The notes: generated by a model from the letters alone, not told the origin. Shown: positions 52,361 through 61,475, numbered from the stretch's first letter. The stretch is DNA of 64,000 nucleotides from Rosistilla oblonga (GCF_007751715.1 NZ_CP036292.1:62001-126000); one strand, 5' to 3'. Program-made: numbers and translations.

Positions 52361-53386
52361 ATGACAACCAACGCCACTCAGGCGACTCGCTCGCGACAGA
52401 TCGAACTCGCTTCGCGTCCCGACGGGATGCCGACGACCAGCAACTTTCAACTGAAGACAGCTGAACTGTCACCGATCGGCGAGGGGGAGTTCCTGGTCAA
52501 GAACCATTGGATGTCGGTCGATCCCTACATGCGAGGCCGGATGAAAGAGGGCAAAAGCTACGTGCCACCGTTCCAGATCGGCGAACCGTTGGAAGGCGGA
52601 TGTGTTGGCGAGGTGGTGGAATCGCGGCATCCGAAGTTCAAGACCGGGGCGATGGTCTTGGGGAACCTCGGCTGGCGGGAGTACTGGAAGTCCGACGGCG
52701 CGGGCGTCGTGGTGATCGATGCTGAGCGAGCTCCGGCGCAGGCTTATCTTGGCGCATTGGGAATGACGGGGATGACTGCCTGGGTCGGGCTGAACAAGAT
52801 CGCCAAGCTGCAACCTGGCAGCACCGTTTTTGTCTCCGCCGCTTCGGGAGCTGTCGGGTCGATCGTCTGCCAGTTGGCCAAAGCGAAAGATTGCCGGGTG
52901 ATCGGCAGCGCGGGATCGCCCGACAAGATCGACTGGCTGCGCGAGCAGACCGGCGTCGATGCTGTCATCAATTACAAGCAGACCGATGACCTGGCCGGAG
53001 CGTTGGCACAACACGCTCCCGACGGCGTCGACGTCTACTTCGACAACGTTGGTGGCGACCATCTAGAGGCAGCGATCGAGGTGATGAACGACTTTGGTTG
53101 CTGTGTCGAATGCGGAATGATCTCCACCTACAACGCGACCGAGCCGCCCGCCGCACCGCGGAACCTGTTTAAAGTGATCGCCAAGCGGTTGCGAATGCAA
53201 GGCTTTATCGTTCGCGACCACATGGACGCGCAAGACGAATTCGTGCAAGAGATGGCATCGTTGATCGAAGCCAAAAAAGTCGTTTGGGAAGAGACGGTCA
53301 GCGAGGGGATCGAGCAAGCTCCGCAGGCGTTTATCGGTCTGTTCGAAGGAGAGAACCTGGGCAAACAGTTGGTCCACATCGCGTGA
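52361..53386 (+). CDS. NADPH-dependent MDR oxidoreductase, CurA/prostaglandin-reductase-like
   Basis: A 341-residue medium-chain dehydrogenase without zinc ligands. The frame runs on upstream, but ATG 52361 starts the protein at the family position (RSRQIELASRPDGMPTTSNF). Signatures are WMSVDPYMRGRM, LGALGMTGMTAWVGL, the nucleotide-binding VFVSAASGAVGSIVCQLAKAKDCRVIGSAGS, VDVYFDNVGGDHLEAA and a C-terminal EGENLGKQLV. This matches the CurA/prostaglandin reductase/leukotriene B4 dehydrogenase group, which reduces alpha,beta-unsaturated carbonyls. With the aldehyde dehydrogenase and SDR upstream it may handle reactive lipid-derived carbonyls. Confidence 0.94.
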   Translation: MTTNATQATRSRQIELASRPDGMPTTSNFQLKTAELSPIGEGEFLVKNHWMSVDPYMRGRMKEGKSYVPPFQIGEPLEGGCVGEVVESRHPKFKTGAMVLGNLGWREYWKSDGAGVVVIDAERAPAQAYLGALGMTGMTAWVGLNKIAKLQPGSTVFVSAASGAVGSIVCQLAKAKDCRVIGSAGSPDKIDWLREQTGVDAVINYKQTDDLAGALAQHAPDGVDVYFDNVGGDHLEAAIEVMNDFGCCVECGMISTYNATEPPAAPRNLFKVIAKRLRMQGFIVRDHMDAQDEFVQEMASLIEAKKVVWEETVSEGIEQAPQAFIGLFEGENLGKQLVHIA

Positions 53387-53472
53387 GCGAAGCGTTTTCC
53401 GGGGACTGATCGACCGCGGCTCGGCGCGTTTTCACAGTTCGCAGGGGGCGTATGTTTGCGGCGGTTTGACCT

Positions 53473-54762
53473 TTAGGTCGACCCGTCGCGTTGCAACTGT
53501 GATTCGACGGTTGTGGCGAGCATCAACATTTGGAACAGTTGTCCCAGCGTGTGCGTGTCGATCTCTCGCATTCGCAGCTGAGTCGTCGGACATCCGGCGG
53601 CATGTAGTGCGGCGTCGGTATCGGCGATCGCTTCGGTCATCAAGTCAGGCAGTTTGCGATCGGATAACGCGTTCAGCCCGTCGTGGTCGCCATCGTTGTG
53701 GCCGACCTGCCACGGATCGGCGCGATGCTGTTGGACGATCAAATGATTGACGACTTTGCCCTGCAGGTTCGCTGGATCCAGGTGGTGCCCGTCGCGAGGG
53801 CTGACAGTTGTCAGCGGCAGCATCTGGTTGCCCGAACCGGCGAGCAATTGGTCGTGCCAGAGGCCAAACGTTTCGAGTGCCGAGCCCCAGACATTCATCA
53901 CGCGTCGATCGAGCCCACGTTGCGTTTGCAGCAGATGATGGATGGCGACGTACTGCAGCACGAGGTTGGTTTCGGGAGGGGCGGTCTTGAAGTGTTCGTC
54001 CATCGCGGCGGCTCCTTCGAGCAGCTGGACGCAGTCCAACCCAAGCATCGCGGCGGGCAAGACACCGGCGGCGGAGAGGACGTTGAACCGTTCATCGATT
54101 GCCGCGGGGATCGGGAAGATCTCCTTGCAACCGATCGCCTGGGCGAGATCGCGCAGCTTGCTTGGCTGGTCGGTCACGGGAAGGAGCAATTCGGGCAACC
54201 ACTGTGCCACGTCGTCGGCGAGCGATTCCTCCATCGCCGGCAGGAACTGACGCAGTGCTAACGCTCGCTCTCGCGTTTCGCCTGCCGGATCGATCACGAC
54301 CATCGCCCAACGCCGAACGACTGGATCGATCGCTGTCAGATCGCGACCCAGCCGATGCAGCAGAGCACTCGACGCATCGTTGTCGAGATCGTTGCCGGTG
54401 AAATACATTCGCGGCTTGCTGCCACGGCCACCGCGAGACAATTCGTTGTGGTAGGGATCGCAGCAGGCGTCGCGGAGCGATTGGACACCGCGATAGGCGC
54501 CGCCGCCAGCGAGGACGACGACCGCATCGACTTCATCGTGCAAGCGGTTGGCGACGCGGAAGATCTGCCCCAGTGGGCTGTCGTCGCGAAGCTCGGTGTA
54601 GCCATCCAGCAGTTCGCGCGGCAGCGAGGCGAACGGCGGCGCGACGTCGACGAACTCCTGTTGCAAGTCGAGCAACTTGGGGGCCAGGTCCGCAATTTGA
54701 GCTTCGGTCACGCCATAATCGGCGTCGACCGCACCCGAAAAATCAAATTGAATCAGACCCAC
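53473..54762 (-). CDS. pgi: Glucose-6-phosphate isomerase, divergent planctomycete type
   Basis: 429 residues from GTG 54762, which has AAAGG 6 bases upstream; TTG 54777 is an alternative. The protein is shorter than E. coli Pgi (about 550) but keeps SIS-domain landmarks: VVVLAGGGAYRGVQSLRDACCDPYHN, YFTGNDLDNDASSAL, MVVIDPAGETRERALALR, VWGSALETFGLWHDQLLAGSGNQ, and a C-terminal half with QQHRADPWQVGHNDGD and HTLGQLFQMLMLATTVES. It interconverts glucose-6-phosphate and fructose-6-phosphate. gpmI lies 60 bases upstream on the same strand, so the pair probably forms a glycolytic operon. Confidence 0.9.
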   Translation of the reverse strand: MGLIQFDFSGAVDADYGVTEAQIADLAPKLLDLQQEFVDVAPPFASLPRELLDGYTELRDDSPLGQIFRVANRLHDEVDAVVVLAGGGAYRGVQSLRDACCDPYHNELSRGGRGSKPRMYFTGNDLDNDASSALLHRLGRDLTAIDPVVRRWAMVVIDPAGETRERALALRQFLPAMEESLADDVAQWLPELLLPVTDQPSKLRDLAQAIGCKEIFPIPAAIDERFNVLSAAGVLPAAMLGLDCVQLLEGAAAMDEHFKTAPPETNLVLQYVAIHHLLQTQRGLDRRVMNVWGSALETFGLWHDQLLAGSGNQMLPLTTVSPRDGHHLDPANLQGKVVNHLIVQQHRADPWQVGHNDGDHDGLNALSDRKLPDLMTEAIADTDAALHAAGCPTTQLRMREIDTHTLGQLFQMLMLATTVESQLQRDGST

Positions 54763-54822
54763 AAAATGCCTTTGCAAGAGATGTCATGAACCGCGGCGGG
54801 ATCGACCGCGGCAGGCCCCCGA

Positions 54823-56439
54823 TCAATCGACGGCGATCAACGATTCCCCGGTCATCTCTTCCGGCTTTTCCAAGCCCAGTAGGGCCAGAGCGGTCGGTGC
54901 GATATCGGCCAACCGGCCGCCGCTGCGCAGTTGCTTGCCGTCCAGGCCTGGTTCGACGACGATCAACGGCACATCGTAGGTCGTGTGCGCGGTGTGCGGT
55001 CCGCCGGTTTCCGGATTGATCATCTGTTCGCAATTGCCGTGGTCGGCGGTCACGATCAGCGAACCGCCCGCGGCCAATGTCGCTTCGACGATCTTGCCGA
55101 CACATTCATCGACGACTTCGACCGCCTTGATCGCTGCGTTCAGGTTACCGGTGTGGCCGACCATGTCGCCGTTGGCGTAGTTCATGATGATCAGATCGGT
55201 CTGGCCTGCTGCGATCTCTTGCAGCACGCGGTCGGTAATCCCCGCGGCCGACATCTCCGGCTTCTGATCGTAGGTCGACACATCGCGGGGCGACTGCAAC
55301 ATCCCACGCTCTTCGTTTTCGAAAGGATCGTCGCGGTAGTCGTTGAAGAAGAAGGTGACGTGAGGATACTTTTCGGTCTCCGCACAACGGAACTGCTTCA
55401 GGCCCAAGGTGCTGATGTACTGGCCCAGGATGTTTGGCATCTTCGCTGGTTTTTCGAAGATCACGTGGACGGGCAGGCCGGTTTCGTAGCCGGTCATCGT
55501 AGCGAAGTAGAGGTTGTCGATCTTTTCGCCGCGATCGAATCCGCCGCCATCGATGTTCGCCCACTCGGTGTCGTCGTAGGTGAAGGCTTTGGTTAGTTCG
55601 CGCGTTCGGTCGCCGCGGTAGTTCAAGAAGATCACCGCGTCGCCCGCTTTGACAAGCTGCTTCGGATCGACGGTGTCGGCGTCCGATACGGTGATCGGAG
55701 TGATGAATTCGTCGCCGGTGCGATTCGATTCGGTTGGGTTGTCGTAATAGCTCTGGATCGCTTCGCTAGCTGTTGCTGCGGTTTGCTCGGCGCCGCGAGT
55801 CATCATGTCGTAGGCGAGTTTGACGCGATCCCAACGCAGGTCGCGGTCCATCGCGTAATAACGACCGATCACGCTGCCGACTTTGCCAACGCCTTCGGAT
55901 GCGAGGTTCTCTTGCAGTTTTGCCACGTAGCCCAGGCCGCCGGTCGGCGCGGTGTCGCGGCCGTCGGTGATCGCGTGGACGATGTAACGGTCGCCCGCCA
56001 AGCCGCTTCGCTTGACCAATTCGGTGACGGCAAACGCGTGTTCCAGGTCGCTGTGCACGCGTCCGTCGGACATCAATCCGACCAGGTGCAGCGAACCGCC
56101 GGAAGCTTTGACGTGCGCGATCGCTTCTTGCAGCACGGGGTTCTCGAAGAACTCACCCTTGCGAATCGAACGGGTGATCCGCATCACTTCTTGGTCGACG
56201 ATTCGGCCGGCACCGATGTTCTGGTGTCCGACTTCGCTGTTCCCCATCACGCCGGCTGGCAGACCAACATCTTCGCCCGATGTCTTGATCAGCGTGTTGG
56301 GATAGCTTTGCATCAAAGCGTCGGAGACTGGAGTCTTGCCCATGAGGACCGCATTGGATTGATCCCATTTCGAAAAGGGATTTTGTCCCCAACCATCACG
56401 AACGATCACAACAACAGGTTTTCGGCGAACTTCAGTCAC
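54823..56439 (-). CDS. gpmI: 2,3-bisphosphoglycerate-independent phosphoglycerate mutase
   Basis: 538 residues from GTG 56439; GGAGAG sits 7 bases upstream, whereas the ATG at 56469 lies before that site. The alkaline-phosphatase-fold metal site is seen in VVVIVRDGWGQNP, the phosphoserine motif in GVMGNSEVGHQNIGAGR, then DGRVHSDLEHAFAV, HAITDGRDTAPTGG, FLNYRGDRTRELTKAF, NYANGDMVGHTGNLNAAIKA, and IVTADHGNCEQMINPETG. The protein interconverts 3- and 2-phosphoglycerate with two Mn ions and needs no cofactor. The length fits the family. It is upstream of pgi in the same orientation. Confidence 0.97.
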   Translation of the reverse strand: MTEVRRKPVVVIVRDGWGQNPFSKWDQSNAVLMGKTPVSDALMQSYPNTLIKTSGEDVGLPAGVMGNSEVGHQNIGAGRIVDQEVMRITRSIRKGEFFENPVLQEAIAHVKASGGSLHLVGLMSDGRVHSDLEHAFAVTELVKRSGLAGDRYIVHAITDGRDTAPTGGLGYVAKLQENLASEGVGKVGSVIGRYYAMDRDLRWDRVKLAYDMMTRGAEQTAATASEAIQSYYDNPTESNRTGDEFITPITVSDADTVDPKQLVKAGDAVIFLNYRGDRTRELTKAFTYDDTEWANIDGGGFDRGEKIDNLYFATMTGYETGLPVHVIFEKPAKMPNILGQYISTLGLKQFRCAETEKYPHVTFFFNDYRDDPFENEERGMLQSPRDVSTYDQKPEMSAAGITDRVLQEIAAGQTDLIIMNYANGDMVGHTGNLNAAIKAVEVVDECVGKIVEATLAAGGSLIVTADHGNCEQMINPETGGPHTAHTTYDVPLIVVEPGLDGKQLRSGGRLADIAPTALALLGLEKPEEMTGESLIAVD

Positions 56440-56624
56440 AGGTGACTCTCCAAATAATAAGTCAGGCAAACTCTGACAAACGACGGGCGTGGTCGCGAGA
56501 TCGGACCAGCGGCCGGCAGCCAGCGAGAGGATCCATCGTACCGAAAACGTCTTTTTTTCGATACCGGCCCGGCGCCAGCGGTTGCTCGCAAATCGAGCCG
56601 CCGGCGACGTTTACGCCGCAAAAA

Positions 56625-57581
56625 TCAGGCTTTTGGTTGCCGTCGACAGAGCGTCTGCAAGATCGCTGGCGGGATGAAGATTGCGTTAGCGATGATCATC
56701 GTCACGCCAAAGGTGATCATGCCTAGGAACAGAGCGATTCCGCCGTGGACCATCACCGCCGTCAACAGCACCCAGGGGCGAGTCAGCCGCGGCCAAACCA
56801 ATGCACAGTAGAAGGTTTCCCACAGGACGGTGGCGTGCGAAAGAGCGGCGAACAGGATCGGATAGTGGACGATCCAGGTCATGTCCATCGATTGGTATTC
56901 GTAATTGGAAACCGCGAACCAGGTCGCCGTTCCATCCCACCACATCTCGCCGCGCATCTTGCTGACACCGCCAAACAGATAGATCACACACAGATGCAGT
57001 TGCATCAGCCGGGTGCCGATGTTGGCGGCGATCGAAGGGGAGGCCGATGGCAACCACCATCGCGACGGCTGTCCCGCGGCTTGGCGACGACGACGCAGCC
57101 AAGCGTCGACCGACCAGACCGATCCGCACGGCGTCAGCATCAGATACATCGTGATCATCGTTGTCATCTGGTCCAAGCCAAACAACGCGCCGGTCAGACG
57201 ATGCATGTACATCAACTGAAGAAACCACGCCGCGGGAGCGGTCAGCCGCGTGAAGATCCCGCAGGCGAAGCAGATCGTTACGGCGATCGTGACCAAGTGA
57301 TGCGTCCACAGGATCGCGGGGCTATCGACGTACCAAAGATAGGACCAGGCGTAATCGTTTTGGTGCAGCTGGCGAACCGTGTCGGTCGTGACCCAGGCAT
57401 CGGTGCCAACAAACGCGAGCAGTTGAGACGCCAGCACCAGGTGCGTGTAGAGCAGCATCAACCCGATCGCGATCCGGATCGCGGCCAGGGTATGCGGCGC
57501 GGTGGGAGTGAACCAGAACCGATCCCACAGCGTGGTGAGTTCGGCGAAATAGCTGGCGATCCAGCGACGCGGTTTATTCAT
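56625..57581 (-). CDS. HTTM-domain membrane protein (gamma-carboxylase-like)
   Basis: A 318-residue integral membrane protein with the HTTM / vitamin-K-dependent gamma-carboxylase-like fold: AAIRIAIGLMLLYTHLVLA, the periplasmic-side WYVDSPAILWTHHLVTIAVTI, FLQLMYMHRLTGALFGLDQ, a TM-rich second half with NIGTRLMQLHLCVIYLFGGVSKMRG (the conserved LHLCVIY region) and WWDGTATWFAVS. Bacterial members are poorly understood; no Vit-K-dependent substrate is evident. Its ATG overlaps the upstream gene's stop (ATGA at 57578-57581), so the two products probably form a pair. Confidence 0.9.
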   Translation of the reverse strand: MNKPRRWIASYFAELTTLWDRFWFTPTAPHTLAAIRIAIGLMLLYTHLVLASQLLAFVGTDAWVTTDTVRQLHQNDYAWSYLWYVDSPAILWTHHLVTIAVTICFACGIFTRLTAPAAWFLQLMYMHRLTGALFGLDQMTTMITMYLMLTPCGSVWSVDAWLRRRRQAAGQPSRWWLPSASPSIAANIGTRLMQLHLCVIYLFGGVSKMRGEMWWDGTATWFAVSNYEYQSMDMTWIVHYPILFAALSHATVLWETFYCALVWPRLTRPWVLLTAVMVHGGIALFLGMITFGVTMIIANAIFIPPAILQTLCRRQPKA

Positions 57582-58222
57582 GGTGCGATCCCATCGAAAG
57601 CCGGCAGGCCATCGGGCAGCGTCAGATACAGCCGCTCGTTTTGCAAATCGATCCGTTCCTCGATGAACTCAGGGATGCCGGGCATGCGGTGTTCGACGCG
57701 ATCGATCTGCACCGCGCTACCGCCATGGACGTGTTGCAGATGATTGGCAAAACCGTCGCGGATCATTTCATACCGATCGCGGCCGGATCGCCATTCGCGA
57801 AAGATCACGCTGTCGCGCGGCACGTCGGGCGGCAGCGACTGAGGCTCGTGCATGTTGTGCAAAAACTCGGTCAACATGAAGTGACGGTGATACAGCAAAC
57901 GAGGCCACTGGTTGTTGCGATCGGGAAACGTCTCGGTTTGCGGCTGACCCTCGGCATCGATCCAGCTGGCTGCGACGAGATGGCTGGGGCCGGGATCGGG
58001 AGCGAAAAACGCATAGCCGTGACTGAGATAAAGGAAGTCGACGTAGCGGCCGACCGGGGCGCGAAAGGCCGACGCGGCGGGTGAGGGGCCGCCGGGACCA
58101 CGCGTTGAAAAGCGGATCGGTTCGGCAACGACCGCCCACAGATGGACGACGACGGCGATGCTGATCGCTATCTTCAACCAACGCGGCGGCGCGAAAGGGG
58201 GCGAGAGTGTGTCGTCGTTCAT
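57578..58222 (-). CDS. HTTM-partner protein with one N-terminal membrane anchor, unknown function
   Basis: A 214-residue protein. A short cytoplasmic start is followed by one TM segment (about 16-33, LKIAISIAVVVHLWAVVAEP) and an extracytoplasmic domain with DFLYLSHGYAFFAPDPGPSH, a conserved-looking motif, then an Arg/His-rich middle (WPRLLYHRHFMLTEFLHNMH) and a C-terminal beta-rich end. I do not recognise a named family, but its four-base coupling to the HTTM gene is strong evidence that the two work together. The transcript begins after the terminator of the TIGR03000 gene (58253-58284). Confidence 0.85.
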   Translation of the reverse strand: MNDDTLSPPFAPPRWLKIAISIAVVVHLWAVVAEPIRFSTRGPGGPSPAASAFRAPVGRYVDFLYLSHGYAFFAPDPGPSHLVAASWIDAEGQPQTETFPDRNNQWPRLLYHRHFMLTEFLHNMHEPQSLPPDVPRDSVIFREWRSGRDRYEMIRDGFANHLQHVHGGSAVQIDRVEHRMPGIPEFIEERIDLQNERLYLTLPDGLPAFDGIAP

Positions 58223-58252
58223 GCGTCAGAAGATAACCGCCCGCAGCGCACG

Positions 58253-58284
58253 AAAAAACCCGCGTTGGAAATTTCCAACGCGGG
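58253..58284 (-). terminator. Intrinsic terminator of the TIGR03000 protein gene
   Basis: A perfect 12-13 bp stem, CCCGCGTTGGAAA paired with TTTCCAACGCGGG (58259-58284), with essentially no loop beyond the central bases, is followed on the minus strand by six T residues (58253-58258). It lies 31-63 bases after the stop at 58316 and before the HTTM-partner start at 58222, so it separates the two transcription units. Confidence 0.92.
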
Positions 58285-58315
58285 CTTCTGGGTCGTGTCA
58301 GTGCGAATCGATCGC

Positions 58316-59539
58316 CTAACGCATTGCAACGGTTTCGTCAGCGAAATCGAAGGTCAGTTCTGGCGTGCTGCCAGCCGACAACGAAATCGTCTTCTCTTCG
58401 GTCAACGTCCGTCCGTCGCGTTGGATCGCAACGGTGACGGTGTAGTCGCTCCAAACTTGACCAGCTTGCAATTGCTTGGTGCGGAAGGTACGCGTGGTAC
58501 CATCGGCATCGGTCGCGTTGCCAGCCAAAGTCACCTTGGCGTCAGCAGGCACGTTGACGGTCAAAACGGTTTCGACAACATCCGATTCGGCTTCTGGAGC
58601 GGCAACGTAAGCTGGCGCTTCAACCGCAGGTGCCGAATAGACCAACGAACGTGTTTCGCCACCGTGCAGGCGGACGACCTTCGATTCGGTGACCAATTCG
58701 CCGTTGACGGTGTGCTCGATACGGACGTCGTACGAATAGGCATAACCAGGAGTCAGGCCACGCGAGACGAATTGGCGGTGAGCGCCAGTGCTGCGGGTCT
58801 TGGTGCCGTTGACGTAAACGTCTGCGTCGGCGGGAACTTCCATCGTCAACAATGCTTCGCTTGTCGAGCTTGCCGATTGAGTTTGGTACGAAGCGCCTTC
58901 GACTGGTGTTTCGATGATCGATTCACCTTCAGCCGCTTCGGCTGCGGGTTCGCTGTAGATCGGTGCCGATTCGTACATTGGAGTCGAATACGATTCGACG
59001 GGTGCCGAATAGTAGCTGGCGCTGTACGATCCGCTGCTGCCGCCGCTGGATTGATGTCCGCTCGATCCGCCGCTGCTGCCATAGCTGCTGTAGGCGCGAT
59101 ACGAACCGTAGCTGCCGCCGCTGCTGGCATAGCTGCTGACGCTGTATCCGCTCGATCCGCTGCTAGCATATCCGCTCGATCCGCCGCTGCTGGCGCGAGC
59201 TGCACGCCAAGCTTGGTGGCGAGCGTGGTGCCGAGCCTTGATTCGCTTCAGGATACCGAAGTGTCCCGAGCTGCCGCCGCTGGAACCGGAGCTGCCATAG
59301 CTGGCGCCAGAGCTTCCGTAGCTGCTGTACGAGACCGAGTAGCTGCCATAGCTACCGCTGCTCGCTCCCGAGCTGCCGTACGAGCGATAGCCGCCCGAGG
59401 AGCCGTAGCTGCCCGAAGAGCCATGGCTTCCGTAGGAGCCGTAACTGCCGAAGGAACCCCAGCCCGCGTGGGCCGCTTCCCCGGTAAATGTCATTGCCAC
59501 GGCTGCAATCGCAACCGGAATCACGTGAATTCGTCGCAT
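58316..59539 (-). CDS. Secreted Ser/Gly/Tyr-rich protein with two TIGR03000 domains
   Basis: A 407-residue protein. After a signal peptide (MRRIHVIPVAIAAVAMTFTGEAAHA) comes a low-complexity Gly/Ser/Tyr region (about 26-175) built from repeats such as YGSSGASSGSYGSY, interrupted by a basic patch (ILKRIKARHHARHQAWRAARA). Two related beta domains of about 70 residues follow, LLTMEVPADADVYVNGTKT... and VLTVNVPADAKVTLAGNAT..., which match the TIGR03000 domain known only from planctomycetes. A possible structural or adhesive surface protein. GGGAGG lies 9 bases before the ATG. The gene ends in a strong terminator. Confidence 0.92.
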   Translation of the reverse strand: MRRIHVIPVAIAAVAMTFTGEAAHAGWGSFGSYGSYGSHGSSGSYGSSGGYRSYGSSGASSGSYGSYSVSYSSYGSSGASYGSSGSSGGSSGHFGILKRIKARHHARHQAWRAARASSGGSSGYASSGSSGYSVSSYASSGGSYGSYRAYSSYGSSGGSSGHQSSGGSSGSYSASYYSAPVESYSTPMYESAPIYSEPAAEAAEGESIIETPVEGASYQTQSASSTSEALLTMEVPADADVYVNGTKTRSTGAHRQFVSRGLTPGYAYSYDVRIEHTVNGELVTESKVVRLHGGETRSLVYSAPAVEAPAYVAAPEAESDVVETVLTVNVPADAKVTLAGNATDADGTTRTFRTKQLQAGQVWSDYTVTVAIQRDGRTLTEEKTISLSAGSTPELTFDFADETVAMR

Positions 59540-60065
59540 GAGTCAGAACCTCCCGATCCTTTCCAACTTATCCCAAAATCTACATTAAGCGTGTTCGCAT
59601 TTACGCGCCCAGAATACCCAGATAGGATAATCTTCCAGGCCGTTGATTCAAGCTCGCTAGCTCTATTTATTTAGCTCAAAACTACGATTTTGGCTCAAGT
59701 AATCCTAATAAAACGCATGCGCTATCTCGCGTGATTACGCATGGACACCATGGCTTCCAAGGCAAGGTGAGCCGCGAAAGCTGGCTGGTTTGCGGGCTCT
59801 GGGATGCCTGTTGCGACCGAGCGGAGCGATCGCGGGAGCGGCAAAAGACGTCTTATTTGCGGCCAGAGTGGCGGTGTAGGTCGCGCTAGAGGGTTGGGTG
59901 CATCGCTGTCCGCAGCGGGCGAGACTGGCGGTTGCGAGCTGCCCACGTCACCGCAAGCGGGCGGGGCGGAGGAGCTAAAAAAAGTGGGCCGCGCCGGCCG
60001 ATTTTATTTAGCCGGATCGGGGCCGAGCCAGGCTTAGCCCCGAAAACGCACCCAAGCTGCGGCGG
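59540..60065. other. Intergenic region upstream of the TIGR03000 gene
   Basis: 526 bases without a convincing gene. 59560-59720 is markedly AT-rich for this genome and contains inverted stretches such as CAAAAC-tacga-TTTTGG (59678-59694), the likely promoter/regulatory area of the minus-strand TIGR03000 gene. 59760-59970 is GC-rich with nothing recognisable. 59977-59999 holds a terminator for the PCMT-like gene. A GGGGC/GCCCC stem (60021-60041) follows. Confidence 0.5.
59977..59999 (-). terminator. Intrinsic terminator of the PCMT-like gene
   Basis: GGCCG-cgc-CGGCC (59987-59999) forms a 5-bp GC stem. On the minus strand it is followed by CAC and seven T residues (59977-59983). It lies 67-89 bases beyond the stop of the PCMT-like gene at 60066. 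Confidence 0.7.
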
Positions 60066-61265
60066 TTAACGTTCGGGAGTCAGCGTGACGCTATCGAAGT
60101 CGGCGATGCCGGTGGCTCCGAAGAGTCCGATTCGGACGATCGCTTCACGAGTCGTCGGTGGGACGCGGAAGGAGCGTTGGTGCTGCGTCCAGTCTTGCTC
60201 TTTGGGGAACGGACCGATCCAGAACGTCCCCAATTCTCGCCGCTTGTCGTCGTAGAAACTGACAGCCAGAAGGGGCTGGCGATCGGGACGGCCTCCGCTG
60301 TCGACGTCTTGAGTTCGCACGTTGCCCGACAATCGAACGCGAGCGATCGCCCGTCCATCCAACGCCAAGCCTTGCAGCAGATGGGAATCGCGGCCCAGTG
60401 TTTCGTTCTCAAAGCGGACAAAATTGCCGCCGCTTGTCGGATCGGGCATCAGGTTGAACTGGCGTCCGTAATACCAACCCGGGACCTGTTCGGGATCGTC
60501 CGAGGGGAGATCAAAGCTGCTGTTGACCAGTTCGGGGTTCTCGGGATCGGGCTGCTTCAACCGTCCGTCCTCCGCGGTGCCGGTCATCGGGACAAACAGC
60601 GTCGGGCGGAGCGATTGGCGGACGATTTTGCCGTCCTTCTTTTCCATCAGATACAGCGTTTGTTGGTATCGCTCGCCGACGGGGATCACCATCCGGCCGC
60701 CTTCTTTTAATTGATCGACCAGCGGTTGCGGGACCGATTCGGGAGAGCAGGTGACGATGATCTTGTCGAACGGTGCGGCTTCGGGCCAGCCTAAAAAGCC
60801 ATCGCCGACTTGGGCCGAGACGTTTTCGTAGCCGAGTCGCTTGAGCGTCGCGGCCGCTTTGATCCCCAGCGGTTCGACGATTTCAATCGTGTAGACGTGT
60901 TTGACCAGCGGGCTCAGCACCGCGGCTTGGTATCCGCTGCCGGTGCCGATCTCCAGCACGACGTCGTCCGGTTCGCACTGCAGCACCTCGGTCATATGAG
61001 CGACGATAAACGGGCTGCTGATCGTCTGCGCGTCGCCGATCGGCAGGGCCATGTCGTAATAGGCCTGATCCCACAGCTTGCGTGGGATGAATTGGTGCCG
61101 GGGCGTCGTTTCGATCGATCGCAGGACTGCGGGATCGGTCACGCCGGCGGGAGCCACGCGATCTCGCACCAACTTTTTACGCGCTGCCTCGTAGGGATCC
61201 TCCGCGTTGACAGCGGGAGCCACGGTGGCGACAAGCGAGAGCAAAAGAGCAGGGCGGAGAGACAT
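60066..61265 (-). CDS. Secreted protein-L-isoaspartate O-methyltransferase-like protein with C-terminal beta domain
   Basis: 399 residues from ATG 61265, chosen because it opens a signal peptide (MSLRPALLLSLVATVAPAVNA) and has GGAG 9 bases upstream; an earlier ATG at 61355 adds a non-secretory start. Residues about 25-235 are PCMT: TPRHQFIPRKLWDQAYYD, the SAM-binding VLEIGTGSGYQAAVLSPLV, and FDKIIVTCSPESVPQPLVDQLKEGGRMVIPVG. Residues about 245-399 form a beta-sandwich with a lectin- or carbohydrate-binding-like pattern (DLPSDDPEQVPGWYYGRQFN). PCMT repairs isoaspartyl residues with SAM, which is cytoplasmic, so a secreted version raises the question of a SAM source. It may be inactive or have another substrate. 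Confidence 0.87.
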   Translation of the reverse strand: MSLRPALLLSLVATVAPAVNAEDPYEAARKKLVRDRVAPAGVTDPAVLRSIETTPRHQFIPRKLWDQAYYDMALPIGDAQTISSPFIVAHMTEVLQCEPDDVVLEIGTGSGYQAAVLSPLVKHVYTIEIVEPLGIKAAATLKRLGYENVSAQVGDGFLGWPEAAPFDKIIVTCSPESVPQPLVDQLKEGGRMVIPVGERYQQTLYLMEKKDGKIVRQSLRPTLFVPMTGTAEDGRLKQPDPENPELVNSSFDLPSDDPEQVPGWYYGRQFNLMPDPTSGGNFVRFENETLGRDSHLLQGLALDGRAIARVRLSGNVRTQDVDSGGRPDRQPLLAVSFYDDKRRELGTFWIGPFPKEQDWTQHQRSFRVPPTTREAIVRIGLFGATGIADFDSVTLTPER

Positions 61266-61475
61266 GCCGGACGACTCCGAAGTGATAAAAAGGCGGTCAG
61301 TCGACCCGCGCGTTTCGATCGGGTCGACGAGCCAGCCGCGCAGCGACCGGCCCACTTACAGCCTACCACAATCCCTTTGCGCGACCGGAATTTTGTGAAC
61401 CGTTCGGCCGATCGCCAGCTGTTTCAGACTCCCCAATCGTTGCAGCCGTCGCGGCTGCCAAGCGGCGGCGGGGCG

